Positions 8,856-17,191 of a stretch of 64,000 bases of DNA are shown in pieces. A model generated the notes under the pieces. The model was not told the origin of the DNA. It made no database searches and saw only the letters and a program-made list of their open reading frames with translations. The position numbers and the translations under genes are program-made. Each line of letters opens with the position of its first letter. The stretch's first letter is position 1. Origin of the DNA: Arenibacter nanhaiticus (GTDB taxonomy: Bacteria > Bacteroidota > Bacteroidia > Flavobacteriales > Flavobacteriaceae); the NCBI RefSeq assembly GCF_900141935.1, contig NZ_FQYX01000004.1:70668-134667 (forward strand), in the 5' to 3' direction.

Positions 8856-9623
8856 TTATTCGCCCTGTTTTTTAAGCGAAAGGCGACCCTCTGTAAACAC
8901 CCCATACGTATAATAGGAAATCCAATCGCCTAGGTTTGTGTAAGTCGATTTTCCATTGAGGTCAATTTCTAAAGGTAGATGGCGGTGTCCAAAAACAAAA
9001 TAGTCGTAGTGCTGTTTTTCTAGTTTACGTTTGCAATATTGTACCAACCATTCTTTATCCTCGCCTAAAAACTTTATATCCTCATCTCCGGAGATCATTT
9101 TGTTTTTTACCGATAGGTATTGTCCCAATCGCACGCCCAGGTCTGGGTGAAGCCATCGAAACAACCATTGAAAAAAAGGATTGGTAAACACTTTCTTCAT
9201 GCGTTTGTATCCTATGTCGTGTGGACCTAGACCATCTCCATGGCCGATAAAGAAAGAAGTCTCATTAATTTGAAATTCTTGGGGTTTATGAAAGACCGTA
9301 ATATTTAATTCCTTCTCAAAATATCCGTTCATCCATAGATCGTGATTCCCTACAAAAAAGTAGATAGGAATACCCGAATCGGTTATTTCGGCTAATTTAC
9401 CCAAGGTCCGTGTAAAACCTTGGGGTACTACCGTTTTATATTCGAACCAAAAGTCGAACAAATCTCCCAAGAGAAAAATGGCCGCTGCGTCTTTTTTTAC
9501 TTCGTCTAACCAGGCGACAAACTTTTTTTCCCTGACCAGGCTCGCCTCCATGGTAGGGGCCCCAAGGTGCTGATCGCTGGCGAAGTATATGTTTTTTCCT
9601 TTTGGAACGGTAATTTCTATCAT
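8856..9623 (-). CDS. lpxH: UDP-2,3-diacylglucosamine diphosphatase LpxH
   Basis: Calcineurin-like metallophosphoesterase that hydrolyses UDP-2,3-diacylglucosamine to lipid X in lipid A synthesis. It is 255 residues from the ATG at 9623; an in-frame TTG at 9644 would add seven residues and is less likely. Metal-site motifs are Asp17/His19 (SDQHLG), Asp54 (GDLFDFW), GNHD (residues 92-95), GHGDGLG and the C-terminal GHRHLP. It follows queD by 47 bp on the same strand and is probably in the same transcript. Distinction from LpxG-type enzymes rests on motif order and is good but not absolute. Confidence 0.92.
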   Translation of the reverse strand: MIEITVPKGKNIYFASDQHLGAPTMEASLVREKKFVAWLDEVKKDAAAIFLLGDLFDFWFEYKTVVPQGFTRTLGKLAEITDSGIPIYFFVGNHDLWMNGYFEKELNITVFHKPQEFQINETSFFIGHGDGLGPHDIGYKRMKKVFTNPFFQWLFRWLHPDLGVRLGQYLSVKNKMISGDEDIKFLGEDKEWLVQYCKRKLEKQHYDYFVFGHRHLPLEIDLNGKSTYTNLGDWISYYTYGVFTEGRLSLKKQGE

Positions 9624-9670
9624 GCGTGGGTTGTATACGATCAAAAGCCCATAAGAAGCCTTATAGGGGA

Positions 9671-10120
9671 TTAATTATCGGAAGCATACCATTCTGCAAA
9701 CGAGGTATCGGTTTCTTGTAGTCTTAAGGAATGTAATTTGATGTTTTCGGGAAGTCTGGCCTTTATTTTATCAGCAAAACTCAGCACCATGTTTTCACTG
9801 GTAGGCTGGTAGTCGGCCAAAATTACACTGTGCCCTCTATCCGTTAGCTCTTTCGCCAACTCTACATGGGGAGTGTGTTTGTTAAACACGGTAGCATGGT
9901 CAAATACATCAACGATTTCTTCCTTGACAATCTTTTTTAGATCGCCAAAATCTATAACCATACCTAATTTAACATGAGTTGTATCGGTAATTGGAGTACC
10001 TATTACCGTCACGGAAAGTTTATAGCTATGCCCATGTACGTTTCTGCATTTGCCGTCGTAGCCGTATAATGCATGTCCAGTTTCAAAATTAAACTGCTTG
10101 GTAATACGAATGTTGCCCAT
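9671..10120 (-). CDS. queD: 6-carboxytetrahydropterin synthase (QueD/PTPS family)
   Basis: A zinc enzyme of 149 residues acting on dihydroneopterin triphosphate. The zinc ligands are His16, His29 and His31 (GHALYG, NVHGHSY) and the catalytic Cys is Cys25 (GKCRNVHGH). QueD performs the first committed step towards queuosine; PTPS-like activity in biopterin synthesis is the alternative. The C-terminal LQETDTSFAEW block fits 6-carboxytetrahydropterin synthases. It is the first gene of a probable pair with lpxH. Confidence 0.9.
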   Translation of the reverse strand: MGNIRITKQFNFETGHALYGYDGKCRNVHGHSYKLSVTVIGTPITDTTHVKLGMVIDFGDLKKIVKEEIVDVFDHATVFNKHTPHVELAKELTDRGHSVILADYQPTSENMVLSFADKIKARLPENIKLHSLRLQETDTSFAEWYASDN

Positions 10121-10340
10121 AATGTTTGTTTGCCCTGCAAAGGTAGTTAATTTGTAAAACCTATGTATATATTGATTCGCGCTAAATTTTTAATTCAATT
10201 TATATCGAAGGGATTGGATGGAAGCCTTTTGTTAAATCACTAAAAATAAGGAAGTTTTTATCCTTCTTTTAAAAGTAAAGGCCCTAAGCCAATGTATAGG
10301 AGAGGGTTAGAAGAAAAAAAATATCATTTTTATGATTGGC

Positions 10341-10374
10341 TTTGTTTTTCAAAACCGATTTTGAACTACATTTG
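10341..10374 (+). promoter_or_regulatory. Promoter (TTTG ... TACATTTG) for the 2OG oxygenase
   Basis: TTTG at 10341-10344 and the perfect -7 box TACATTTG at 10367-10374 are separated by 22 bp. Transcription would start near 10381, about 20 nt before the GTG start at 10402. Confidence 0.6.
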
Positions 10375-10401
10375 TCGGCTTTCTAAATGGCAACGATATA
10401 A

Positions 10402-11046
10402 GTGAAAGAACTTTATGAGCAATTAGATTTTAAAGAAAATCTACTTTTTGAAAAAGTGATAGCTGATATTTCGGAGACGAAATACAGTATTATCGATGAT
10501 TTCTTTACAGAAGAAGAGGTGGCGGTCCTACGAAATTCTCTTCTGACAAAATACGAGGAAGAGCAGTTTAAAAAAGCAGCTATTGGCAATCGGGTCAATG
10601 CCCAAATAGAGAAAGCTATTCGTGGCGATTTCATCTTGTGGATAAATGAAGATAGCCATGATGTTTTGGAACAGCGGTTTTTTGATAAAATCAACGAACT
10701 AGCCAATTATTTAAACAAAACTTGTTTTATGGGAATTCTCTATAAAGAGTTCCATTATGCCATTTACCCGGAGGGCACCTTTTATAAAAGACATTTAGAT
10801 ACCTTTAAGAACGATGACAGACGAAAGCTGTCAATGGTGTTCTATCTGAATGAGAATGATTGGATTCCCGAAACCGATGGTGGAGAACTGGTATTGTACC
10901 TTTCTGAAGACGGCAAAGAAGGAACCAAGACTATAACCCCATTTCCTGGCAGGGTAGTGATATTTGAAAGTCAGGAATTGGAACACGAAGTAAAACCCGT
11001 AAAGCGCGAAAGACTGAGCATTACGGGATGGTTAAAGACAAGGTAG
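10402..11046 (+). CDS. 2OG-Fe(II) oxygenase, prolyl-4-hydroxylase type
   Basis: A 214-residue double-stranded beta-helix dioxygenase. The Fe(II) triad is His131-x-Asp133 (KRHLD) and His195 (ELEHEV), and Arg204 (RERLSITGW) is the likely 2-oxoglutarate ligand. Such enzymes hydroxylate prolyl or related residues in proteins or peptides; the substrate here is unknown. The start is a GTG. The frame upstream is closed by TAA at 10399-10401, and no ATG occurs before residue 110, so GTG is effectively forced. A good promoter sits just upstream, so the gene is probably monocistronic. The next genes are convergent. Confidence 0.88.
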   Translation: MKELYEQLDFKENLLFEKVIADISETKYSIIDDFFTEEEVAVLRNSLLTKYEEEQFKKAAIGNRVNAQIEKAIRGDFILWINEDSHDVLEQRFFDKINELANYLNKTCFMGILYKEFHYAIYPEGTFYKRHLDTFKNDDRRKLSMVFYLNENDWIPETDGGELVLYLSEDGKEGTKTITPFPGRVVIFESQELEHEVKPVKRERLSITGWLKTR

Positions 11047-11050
11047 TCAA

Positions 11051-11164
11051 CTACCTTTTAAATTTTTTTTTGTTCCTTATTTTATTGACAAAATAAACGA
11101 CAAATAATACTACGGCTAATATTAGGAAAATAAAGTTCCCGTTTAAGATTGATGACATATCCAT
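11051..11164 (-). CDS. Small single-pass membrane protein, 37 residues
   Basis: The ATG is at 11162-11164 and the TAG at 11051-11053. The start is MDMSSILNGNFIFLILAVVL. A hydrophobic helix covers residues 11-26, followed by a very basic tail (VNKIRNKKKFKR). Topology is probably N-out/C-in under the positive-inside rule. It begins 18 bp after the DUF4199 stop on the same strand and ends 4 bp from the convergent oxygenase stop, so it is the last gene of the DUF4199 operon. Length and layout match small membrane proteins that gene callers miss. There is no sequence family I can name. Confidence 0.6.
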   Translation of the reverse strand: MDMSSILNGNFIFLILAVVLFVVYFVNKIRNKKKFKR

Positions 11165-11182
11165 TTTTATAAGTGTTAGGTT

Positions 11183-11683
11183 TTAATGTTTACCGTTCGG
11201 GTTTTCAGTAGTGTTTTTGACAAAAAAGGCAACAAAGGCCGCCGTGACTATACCCATGGTAAGGGCGCCAAAGGCACTCTGTAGCATATAGCTCTTGAGG
11301 TTAAAGTAGGCTTCTGCTGCTTCCTGTGTCATTCTCCCGTTATTCACCACAAAATTGATAATATTGGTAAAATAATCGGGCGTTATGATGGTGCTGGTAA
11401 TAAATTGGGTAATCGGACTTAATGCAGCAATAATAACACTGAGTGCAACACCGCTGATGAAGCCTTGTTTCCAGGTCATTTTACCGTTAAAGACCGTTTT
11501 CCGCTTATCGAGAAGGGCAAAAACATAGACGGCAATGGCGACAAGGGCAAAAAAGTTGGTGTAAAGGGCGTGTTTTCCTATATGGACATCGTGCCAGCCC
11601 ATTGCTTTTTCAAAAGTCATCCAGACCAATACTGTGGCGGAGAATATGATGGCCCATTTTATTTCGAGGCGAAATTTATTCAT
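11183..11683 (-). CDS. DUF4199 family membrane protein
   Basis: 166 residues with four predicted TM helices (about residues 8-24, 42-58, 74-94 and 136-154). The first loop contains MGWHDVHIGKHALYTN and the protein has the MTQEAAEAYF segment before the last helix, both typical of Bacteroidota DUF4199 proteins. Function is unknown. The upstream crotonase stop is 18 bp away, and the 37-aa membrane protein follows 18 bp downstream, giving a compact minus-strand operon. Confidence 0.82.
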   Translation of the reverse strand: MNKFRLEIKWAIIFSATVLVWMTFEKAMGWHDVHIGKHALYTNFFALVAIAVYVFALLDKRKTVFNGKMTWKQGFISGVALSVIIAALSPITQFITSTIITPDYFTNIINFVVNNGRMTQEAAEAYFNLKSYMLQSAFGALTMGIVTAAFVAFFVKNTTENPNGKH

Positions 11684-11701
11684 AAAAGAAGGTATATAAT
11701 A

Positions 11702-12469
11702 TTATTTTTTGAATTTTTTCAAGGCCTTTTTAGTCTCTTCGGATAGAACCAACTTCCCCGTAATTTCTGCTCTGTTTATCAGTAAGGTGTCCCAGTGTTC
11801 GGTGTCTTCCCACAATACTTTTTTCCATTGCGATAGGGCTTCCGGATTATAGGTTGCCAAGGTTTCGCTTAAAATAGACACTTGTTTGTCCATATCCTTA
11901 AGGCTTGTAAACACTTTGGAAAATAATCCTTTTTCCTGTGCCCAATAAGCATTTTTCCATTCCGTAGGAGCTAAGGACAAATCAGAAAGGGCTGCGGTGC
12001 CAATTTTCCGTTTTACTGCAGGAGCAATTACCAAGGGTGCAACCCCTATGGAGAGTTCGGATAACCTGATGGCGGCAGCTTCTGCGGCAAAGACATAATC
12101 ACAAGCTGCGATCAGTCCAATACCTCCGCCAACAGCCTTCCCTTGAACACGTCCTATAATAACCTTTGAACAGCTTCTCATAGCATTGATAACGTTGGCA
12201 AAACCGCTGAAAAACACTTTGCCTTCTGCTAAATTTTCTATCGCCACCAGTTCATCAAAGGAAGCGCCAGCACAGAAGGTACCTTCCCCTTCAGATTTTA
12301 AAACAATAACGGAAACCTCTGGGTTTTCCGAAAGTTGGTCAAGGGTAGCGGTAAGACGCTCTAAAAGCTCTAAAACAAAGGAGTTGCTAGCCGGATGTCC
12401 AAATTCTACCGTTGCCACCTTATCGACAATTTTGGTGTATAAACTTCCATTAGGTCTTGTAGTTTCCAT
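11702..12469 (-). CDS. Enoyl-CoA hydratase/isomerase (crotonase) family protein
   Basis: A 255-residue crotonase-fold protein acting on an acyl-CoA thioester. The oxyanion-hole regions are visible as GTFCAGASFDEL near residues 63-74 and the glycine-rich GKAVGGGIGLIAACDYVFA near 109-127. RLSELSIGVAPLV follows and contains one candidate catalytic Glu. The second crotonase Glu is not obvious, so hydratase versus isomerase activity is unresolved. No other beta-oxidation genes lie nearby. It heads the short operon with the DUF4199 gene. Confidence 0.85.
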   Translation of the reverse strand: METTRPNGSLYTKIVDKVATVEFGHPASNSFVLELLERLTATLDQLSENPEVSVIVLKSEGEGTFCAGASFDELVAIENLAEGKVFFSGFANVINAMRSCSKVIIGRVQGKAVGGGIGLIAACDYVFAAEAAAIRLSELSIGVAPLVIAPAVKRKIGTAALSDLSLAPTEWKNAYWAQEKGLFSKVFTSLKDMDKQVSILSETLATYNPEALSQWKKVLWEDTEHWDTLLINRAEITGKLVLSEETKKALKKFKK

Positions 12470-12553
12470 AATAATCAGTGCTATAGTTAATAGATAGGTT
12501 TAGATTTTCATTCGGCCTTTTCTGCCTTTAAAAAGGTTTTGGTATTCTCAAAA

Positions 12554-13891
12554 TTAGGTGTTTTGTAAGAGCGGACGAAATTTTCGTCTAAATTTCCAAA
12601 CCAAGGCCGCTCCCCTAAGAAGCATCCATAGGGTAAAAGATGCCCAAATGCCATAGAGGTCCCATTGTAAATATTTACCGAGGAACAACAGAGGGACAAA
12701 GCCAAGAAAAGTAGCTAAGAGCAAAACATTCCTCAAATATTTCATCTCTCCCAATCCTTTAAAAAGTCCATCTAATACAAAGGCCACCATATTTATGGGA
12801 AGTCCAATAATGATGATAAAGAATATGGCGTAAAAAGCGTTTAATATATCGGGTTCCTTAGAAAACAGTAGCCCTATAGGTTGGTAAAACAAGACGCCCA
12901 TTCCCATTAAAATTAGGCTGATTACAAGGCCGTATTTTATAATGTTTTTTGCCAGTAGCCATAGTCCATCGTAGTTTTTGGCCCCTAAAAGTTTTCCTCC
13001 CATAATATTACCGGCAGCGCCATATCCGTCAATAAAAAAGGAAGTGAAGAGCCAAATGTTGATGGCGATGGTATGGGCTCCTATATATTGGTCCCCCAAA
13101 GCGGTGGCCTCCCTGACCGCTAGGATAAGGGCGGTGTTTAAAGCCAAGGCACGGACAAATAAATTTAGGCTCATCCCAACTAATCTGCCTAATTCTGGAT
13201 GCAAGGGTAATTTTAAGGATAGGCTGATATCGGTCTTGGTTACCAAAAGGACAAAGGCCATAATAGCCATAACCACTTGAGCAATTAAACTGGCATAAGC
13301 GGCACCTTCCAAATACATAGGGCTGAGAAGGTCTTCTATACCATATACGAATATAAAATCGAGCACAATATTCAAAACCGCCCCGGTTATCGCAATTAAC
13401 ATAGGGTAGTAAGTGTTTTGTAGCCCACGGAAAATGCCCATGACGGCAAATACGAAAAGGGTTAAAGGAAAGCCCCAAACGCGAATTGAATAATAAGAGA
13501 CACAGAGGTCCAAAATTTTTCCCGAGGCATTTAAAAGCATAAAAATATCCTCTATAATAAAGATCGTAGAAAAAAGAACAAGCACGCTTAGTCCAATATT
13601 TAAATAAATGGCCTGTGCCGGCAGCGTTTTTACTTCCGATAATTTTCCGGCACCCAAATATTGGGAGATAATGGCAGAAATAGCACTTCTAGTTTGCCCC
13701 AAAATCCAAATGATCATCGATAAAAATGCCCCTACAATACCGGCCGCGGCTAATGACTCCACGCCATTTACGGGAATATTGCCCACAATGGCCGTGTCGG
13801 TGATAGATAATATAGGTTCGGCTATTCCGGCAATGGTAGCAGGAATGGCGAGTTTGTTAATGCTTTTAAAACTAATGATGGTTTTCAACAA
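12554..13891 (-). CDS. MATE family efflux transporter
   Basis: A 445-residue inner-membrane antiporter with about 12 TM segments that exports organic cations or drugs using Na+ or H+. The N-terminal block LAIPATIAGIAEPILSITDTAIVG is cut here at the motif PILSITDTAIVG, and the two halves show the MATE pseudo-repeat (a second GYGAAGNIMGGKLLGAKNYDG motif in the C-half). No ATG is available: a TAG stop lies immediately upstream of a TTG TTG pair at 13886-13891, so TTG is the start. It follows the GNAT gene by 9 bp and is probably translated from the same mRNA. It is a DinF-like/NorM relative rather than a firmly named transporter. Confidence 0.9.
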   Translation of the reverse strand: MLKTIISFKSINKLAIPATIAGIAEPILSITDTAIVGNIPVNGVESLAAAGIVGAFLSMIIWILGQTRSAISAIISQYLGAGKLSEVKTLPAQAIYLNIGLSVLVLFSTIFIIEDIFMLLNASGKILDLCVSYYSIRVWGFPLTLFVFAVMGIFRGLQNTYYPMLIAITGAVLNIVLDFIFVYGIEDLLSPMYLEGAAYASLIAQVVMAIMAFVLLVTKTDISLSLKLPLHPELGRLVGMSLNLFVRALALNTALILAVREATALGDQYIGAHTIAINIWLFTSFFIDGYGAAGNIMGGKLLGAKNYDGLWLLAKNIIKYGLVISLILMGMGVLFYQPIGLLFSKEPDILNAFYAIFFIIIIGLPINMVAFVLDGLFKGLGEMKYLRNVLLLATFLGFVPLLFLGKYLQWDLYGIWASFTLWMLLRGAALVWKFRRKFRPLLQNT

Positions 13892-13900
13892 CTAAAAAAA

Positions 13901-14401
13901 TTAAAGTACAAGTTCGTAACAATGAAAGGGGAATTCGCTTTTATGGGGGAAATAGATATCCTCTTTTTGCTGGTATCCCCTGGCTGTATAAAAAGATATA
14001 TTGCGTTTATTTTTACTTAAGGTGTCAAGACGTATAGATAGAAAATTATGGGTTTTGGCCAAATCCTCGGCAAAATCCATCAGTAAACTTGCATATCCCT
14101 TTCCCTGATGGTCAGGATGAACCGCCAATCGATGAATGTACATATTCTTGGTATTTGGGGTGTCCCAGTGTATCGGAATATATTCTTTGTCCATAAAGTC
14201 CGAAATAACAATGCATCCTATTATGATTTCGTTTTTTTCTAGAACATAGAGTTCGTTTCTATCTAGGTCTCTTTCAAAGGCTTCTCTAGAGGGGTAATTT
14301 TTGTTCCATTGGAAAATACCCTTTTTAATCATATCTTCTGCACAGGAATTGGTTATGCCGAGGATGTCGGTAATTTCATGTTTTTTTGCCCGCCTAATCA
14401 T
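13901..14401 (-). CDS. GNAT family N-acetyltransferase
   Basis: A 166-residue acetyl-CoA-dependent transferase. The acetyl-CoA-binding motif A is clear (RLAVHPDHQGKGYASLLMDF, containing Q/R-x-x-G-x-G/A as QGKGYA), followed by IRLDTLSKNKRNISFYTARG typical of motif B. The substrate is unknown. It is the first gene of a two-gene unit with the MATE transporter, so a role in resistance or detoxification is possible but speculative. Confidence 0.9.
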   Translation of the reverse strand: MIRRAKKHEITDILGITNSCAEDMIKKGIFQWNKNYPSREAFERDLDRNELYVLEKNEIIIGCIVISDFMDKEYIPIHWDTPNTKNMYIHRLAVHPDHQGKGYASLLMDFAEDLAKTHNFLSIRLDTLSKNKRNISFYTARGYQQKEDIYFPHKSEFPFHCYELVL

Positions 14402-14655
14402 GTATCGTTTTTTTTAAAATGGTAAATTTAAGCCAATAATCAAGAATAGTCTTGTAACCGACCCATTAAAACTGCCTTCCAAAGATTGAGGATTGCTTTA
14501 AGGAAATTCTGAAATCACCAAAGGACTGTAATTGAAAAAAACTAAAAGCCAATAAACCATTTTTATGAAATGAGCATGTCTGAAAACTGGTCGCAGCCAC
14601 GAATGCAGCTATGCGAATTACATATGACCGTAAAAAAACCATTAAATAAACACTT

Positions 14656-15453
14656 ATGAAAAATATCCTCGTTCCTATTGGCACTGCGGAAGATGCGCAT
14701 GAAACACTTCAATACGCGGTGGACTTTGCCGCTGAATTCGGTAGTAAGGTGTATGTGATGGAAGTTTACAATATTAGGGCCGTCGCCGGCGATTTGGCAA
14801 ATATTGATGAAATAGTTGCCGAAAGAAGCAGGGAACATCTAAAGAGGGTTATAGAGAAGGTGGCAGCTAAAGGAGTAGACATAACAATTGCTACTTATAA
14901 TGGCGGAATCATAGAGGGGTTGAAGAGTATTGAAAAGGAACTGGGCCTGGACCTCATTGTTTTGGCGCCAAGAAGTAATGATAATAGGGAGGAACTCTAT
15001 TTGGGAAATGTTTCTGGAAAAATTGTAAAACGCACCAATATTCCCACCCTAATAGTACCTAAAGGGACGGTTTTTAAACCTTTCACGGATATTTTGACGG
15101 CCTTTAAATCTGGCGTGTTAAAAGACAAAAGAATATTAAACCCCTTGTTGTTTATCAAAGAAAAATTTAATTCGAATATTAGCTTGTTGTTTGTGAAAAC
15201 CCCTGGCTATACCAAGGAAGACCTTAAAATTAATATGGCCTTAATGAATTTAAGTGAGAACCTTACTTTAGCCGAAAACACCACTACTTATTTGGGCGTA
15301 TTGCAACATTTTGAGACACAACACCCCGATTTGCTTTGTGTCTTTAGAAGAAAAAGAGGCTTCTTTAAAAAATTATGGGAGAGGAACACCATTCCCAAAT
15401 CGGAATTCTTTGCTCCGGTACCAGTTCTGGTTCTCAGTGTAAAAAAAGATTAA
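14656..15453 (+). CDS. Universal stress protein (UspA family), tandem-type
   Basis: A 265-residue cytoplasmic stress protein. The first domain (1-140) starts MKNILVPIGTAEDAHETLQY and ends with the nucleotide-binding-loop region (LGNVSGKIVKRTNIPTLIVP), where GNVSGKIV fits the G-2x-G-9x-G(S/T) ATP motif only loosely. The second half (about 150-265) is Usp-like but lacks an obvious ATP motif. Tandem Usp proteins of this size are common in Flavobacteriaceae. It stands alone upstream of tRNA-Ala; no good -7 box was found in its 254-bp leader. Confidence 0.85.
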   Translation: MKNILVPIGTAEDAHETLQYAVDFAAEFGSKVYVMEVYNIRAVAGDLANIDEIVAERSREHLKRVIEKVAAKGVDITIATYNGGIIEGLKSIEKELGLDLIVLAPRSNDNREELYLGNVSGKIVKRTNIPTLIVPKGTVFKPFTDILTAFKSGVLKDKRILNPLLFIKEKFNSNISLLFVKTPGYTKEDLKINMALMNLSENLTLAENTTTYLGVLQHFETQHPDLLCVFRRKRGFFKKLWERNTIPKSEFFAPVPVLVLSVKKD

Positions 15454-15480
15454 TTTTTTTTAAAATAATCAGCAAAAGTA

Positions 15481-15512
15481 TTTTGATAGTCAAATAAAAA
15501 GTAGTTTATTTG
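15481..15512 (+). promoter_or_regulatory. Promoter of tRNA-Ala (TTTTG-N19-TTTATTTG)
   Basis: TTTTG at 15481-15485 and TTTATTTG at 15505-15512 are exactly 19 bp apart. The -7 box differs from TAnnTTTG at one position. The predicted start falls near 15519, just before the tRNA at 15528. Confidence 0.55.
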
Positions 15513-15527
15513 CATCTTGAAATAAAC

Positions 15528-15603
<76 letters not shown>

Positions 15604-15604
<1 letters not shown>

Positions 15605-15634
15605 AAAACCATCACTTTCGTGATGGTTTTTTTG
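15604..15634 (+). terminator. Intrinsic terminator of tRNA-Ala
   Basis: AAAAACCATCAC (15604-15615), loop TTTC, then GTGATGGTTTTT: a perfect 12-bp stem running into a T run. Confidence 0.9.
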
Positions 15635-15675
15635 TTTTAAAGGCTTTTCGTAATTCTTTTCCTTGTTTATCAAAA

Positions 15676-15740
15676 ATGATACCCAAGAGCGCTTTTATGC
15701 TGTACCTGATCCGGATAATACCGGGGTAGGGATTTTATGT
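15676..15740 (+). repeat. Truncated TPP-riboswitch remnant; left 65-bp direct repeat
   Basis: These 65 bases match 21548-21612 with only two substitutions (at 15720 and 15725). They contain the 3' half of a THI box, including the CCTGATCCGGATAAT segment and GTAGGGA. The 5' half (GGGGTGC and GCTGAG parts) is absent, so no functional aptamer can form. The strand downstream holds only a convergent gene, so it regulates nothing evident. It marks the left edge of the cytochrome/DUF1501/DUF1553 cluster. Confidence 0.85.
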
Positions 15741-15762
15741 TCGATCATCGATCGGTTAGCTT

Positions 15763-17187
15763 TTATTTTATTGAATCAGTAGCCAAAAAGAAGGCCTTGG
15801 TATCCCCATTGATGCCGTTATTGATTAGTAACCCGGGATTTGATTTCCGTAATCCAGCCAATGCCCTATCGGAAATATCCGTTCCCCAGAGATAAAGGCT
15901 TTTTAAATTAGGAAGGTCTTTAAATGTCGAAATACTCAGATCGGTGATAGGAGTCTCATAGATCTTCAAAAATGACAGGTTTTTAAGGTTGATGAGGTTC
16001 TCGATTTCCCTATCGGTAAGCGGGGTTTTGTCTAGTTCAAGCCACTCCAAATTGTGGCAAGCGAAAACAAGGGTCATTTCATCTTGACCTATGGGCAACC
16101 CGCTAAGATCTAATTCTATGATGTTTTTGGCAACGCGCTTTAGGTTCATAATCGGTTTCGGATCGTATTCGGGGGCAAGGTAGATATCGACACTCAAGGC
16201 ATCTGAGTTACTGGCCAGGCGTTCTATTGTCAGATAATCGGAAGATAGATTTTTCAGGGTACTGTCTGCCACGGTAGGCAATTTTGACCATTTTTCCACG
16301 GGATCCGGAACCATCATTTCTTTTACAAGGGCCACGAGCGATTCGTTTTTATCAAGTTCGTCCAAACGTTGGCTTCCCGAGGCCCCCAAGGCTATCCAGC
16401 GTTCCAATATAGCAATTTCGTTGTCGTTCAAAGGGGTTTTTCCTTCCGGGGGCATACGTTCTTCGTCTTCCATGGGCAAGTGAAGACGCCTGATGAGTTC
16501 ACTTTGTTCAGGTTCTCCCGGAACCAGGGTGTTCCCACTTTTTCCTCCCTTAAACAGTTCGGCTAAATTAGTCATCAATAATTCCCCTTTTTGTTTGTTG
16601 GGGTTATGGCAGGAAACGCATTTGTCATCCAAAATTCGCGACACAATATCTTTATAAATAATGGGGTTTTCAGGAATCTTCTCTTGCTGTTTTTCCATGG
16701 GAAGCGCCAAAAAATCTTCTCCATGGGTTACCATGCCCCCATAATGGCCTGCAAGAGCAACCAGCCCTATCATGATTACTTGAATTCCTTTGGTATATAT
16801 TTTTTGGTCGAGCTGCACCTGTGACAAAGCATACCAAAGGGCTGCAAACAAGGCAACCCCCGCGCCCAACCATTGGTGCCAAAACAACAGCTCGCCTTTG
16901 ACCGGAGTCTCCTTCCCTAGAAAAAATCCGGAAACAGCCGTTACCAAGGCAGAGAGCACCCCAACGGTCAAAAGTAAATTAGGAACTTTCTTTCCTGTTA
17001 GTCCCAAAAATATAGCCATTAACAAAAGAACTATCGGAAAATGAAGTACTAAGGGATGCCATCTTCCTAGCCAAGAAACCAAGCTGGGGAGTTCGATATA
17101 GGGCTCAAAAACCAGGCAAAAAACTAGGAATACGGAAAGGGCCAAAACCCAATAATCAGCCCATCGATTTTTTGAAGTGTATGTCAT
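15763..17187 (-). CDS. Membrane protein with c-type cytochrome domain and leucine-rich repeats
   Basis: A 474-residue protein. The first 150 residues carry about four to five TM helices (DUF2231-like, with HPLVLHFPIVLLLMAIF). A planctomycete-type cytochrome c domain follows with heme motif CVSCH near residue 192 (DDKCVSCHNPNKQKGELLM) and a likely axial methionine in ERMPPEGKTPL. The C-terminal 150 residues are leucine-rich repeats (LEWLELDKTPLTDREIENL, LKSLYLWGTDISDRAL). It probably sits in the inner membrane with heme and LRR parts in the periplasm. It starts 4 bp after the DUF1501 stop, as the last gene of a three-gene operon. Function is unknown; electron transfer linked to its two neighbours is an inference. 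Confidence 0.85.
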   Translation of the reverse strand: MTYTSKNRWADYWVLALSVFLVFCLVFEPYIELPSLVSWLGRWHPLVLHFPIVLLLMAIFLGLTGKKVPNLLLTVGVLSALVTAVSGFFLGKETPVKGELLFWHQWLGAGVALFAALWYALSQVQLDQKIYTKGIQVIMIGLVALAGHYGGMVTHGEDFLALPMEKQQEKIPENPIIYKDIVSRILDDKCVSCHNPNKQKGELLMTNLAELFKGGKSGNTLVPGEPEQSELIRRLHLPMEDEERMPPEGKTPLNDNEIAILERWIALGASGSQRLDELDKNESLVALVKEMMVPDPVEKWSKLPTVADSTLKNLSSDYLTIERLASNSDALSVDIYLAPEYDPKPIMNLKRVAKNIIELDLSGLPIGQDEMTLVFACHNLEWLELDKTPLTDREIENLINLKNLSFLKIYETPITDLSISTFKDLPNLKSLYLWGTDISDRALAGLRKSNPGLLINNGINGDTKAFFLATDSIK

Positions 17188-17191
17188 TTCA

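Noticed and set aside
15676-15740. A second functional TPP riboswitch
   Set aside because: The 5' aptamer half is missing and no gene on that strand follows before a convergent gene.
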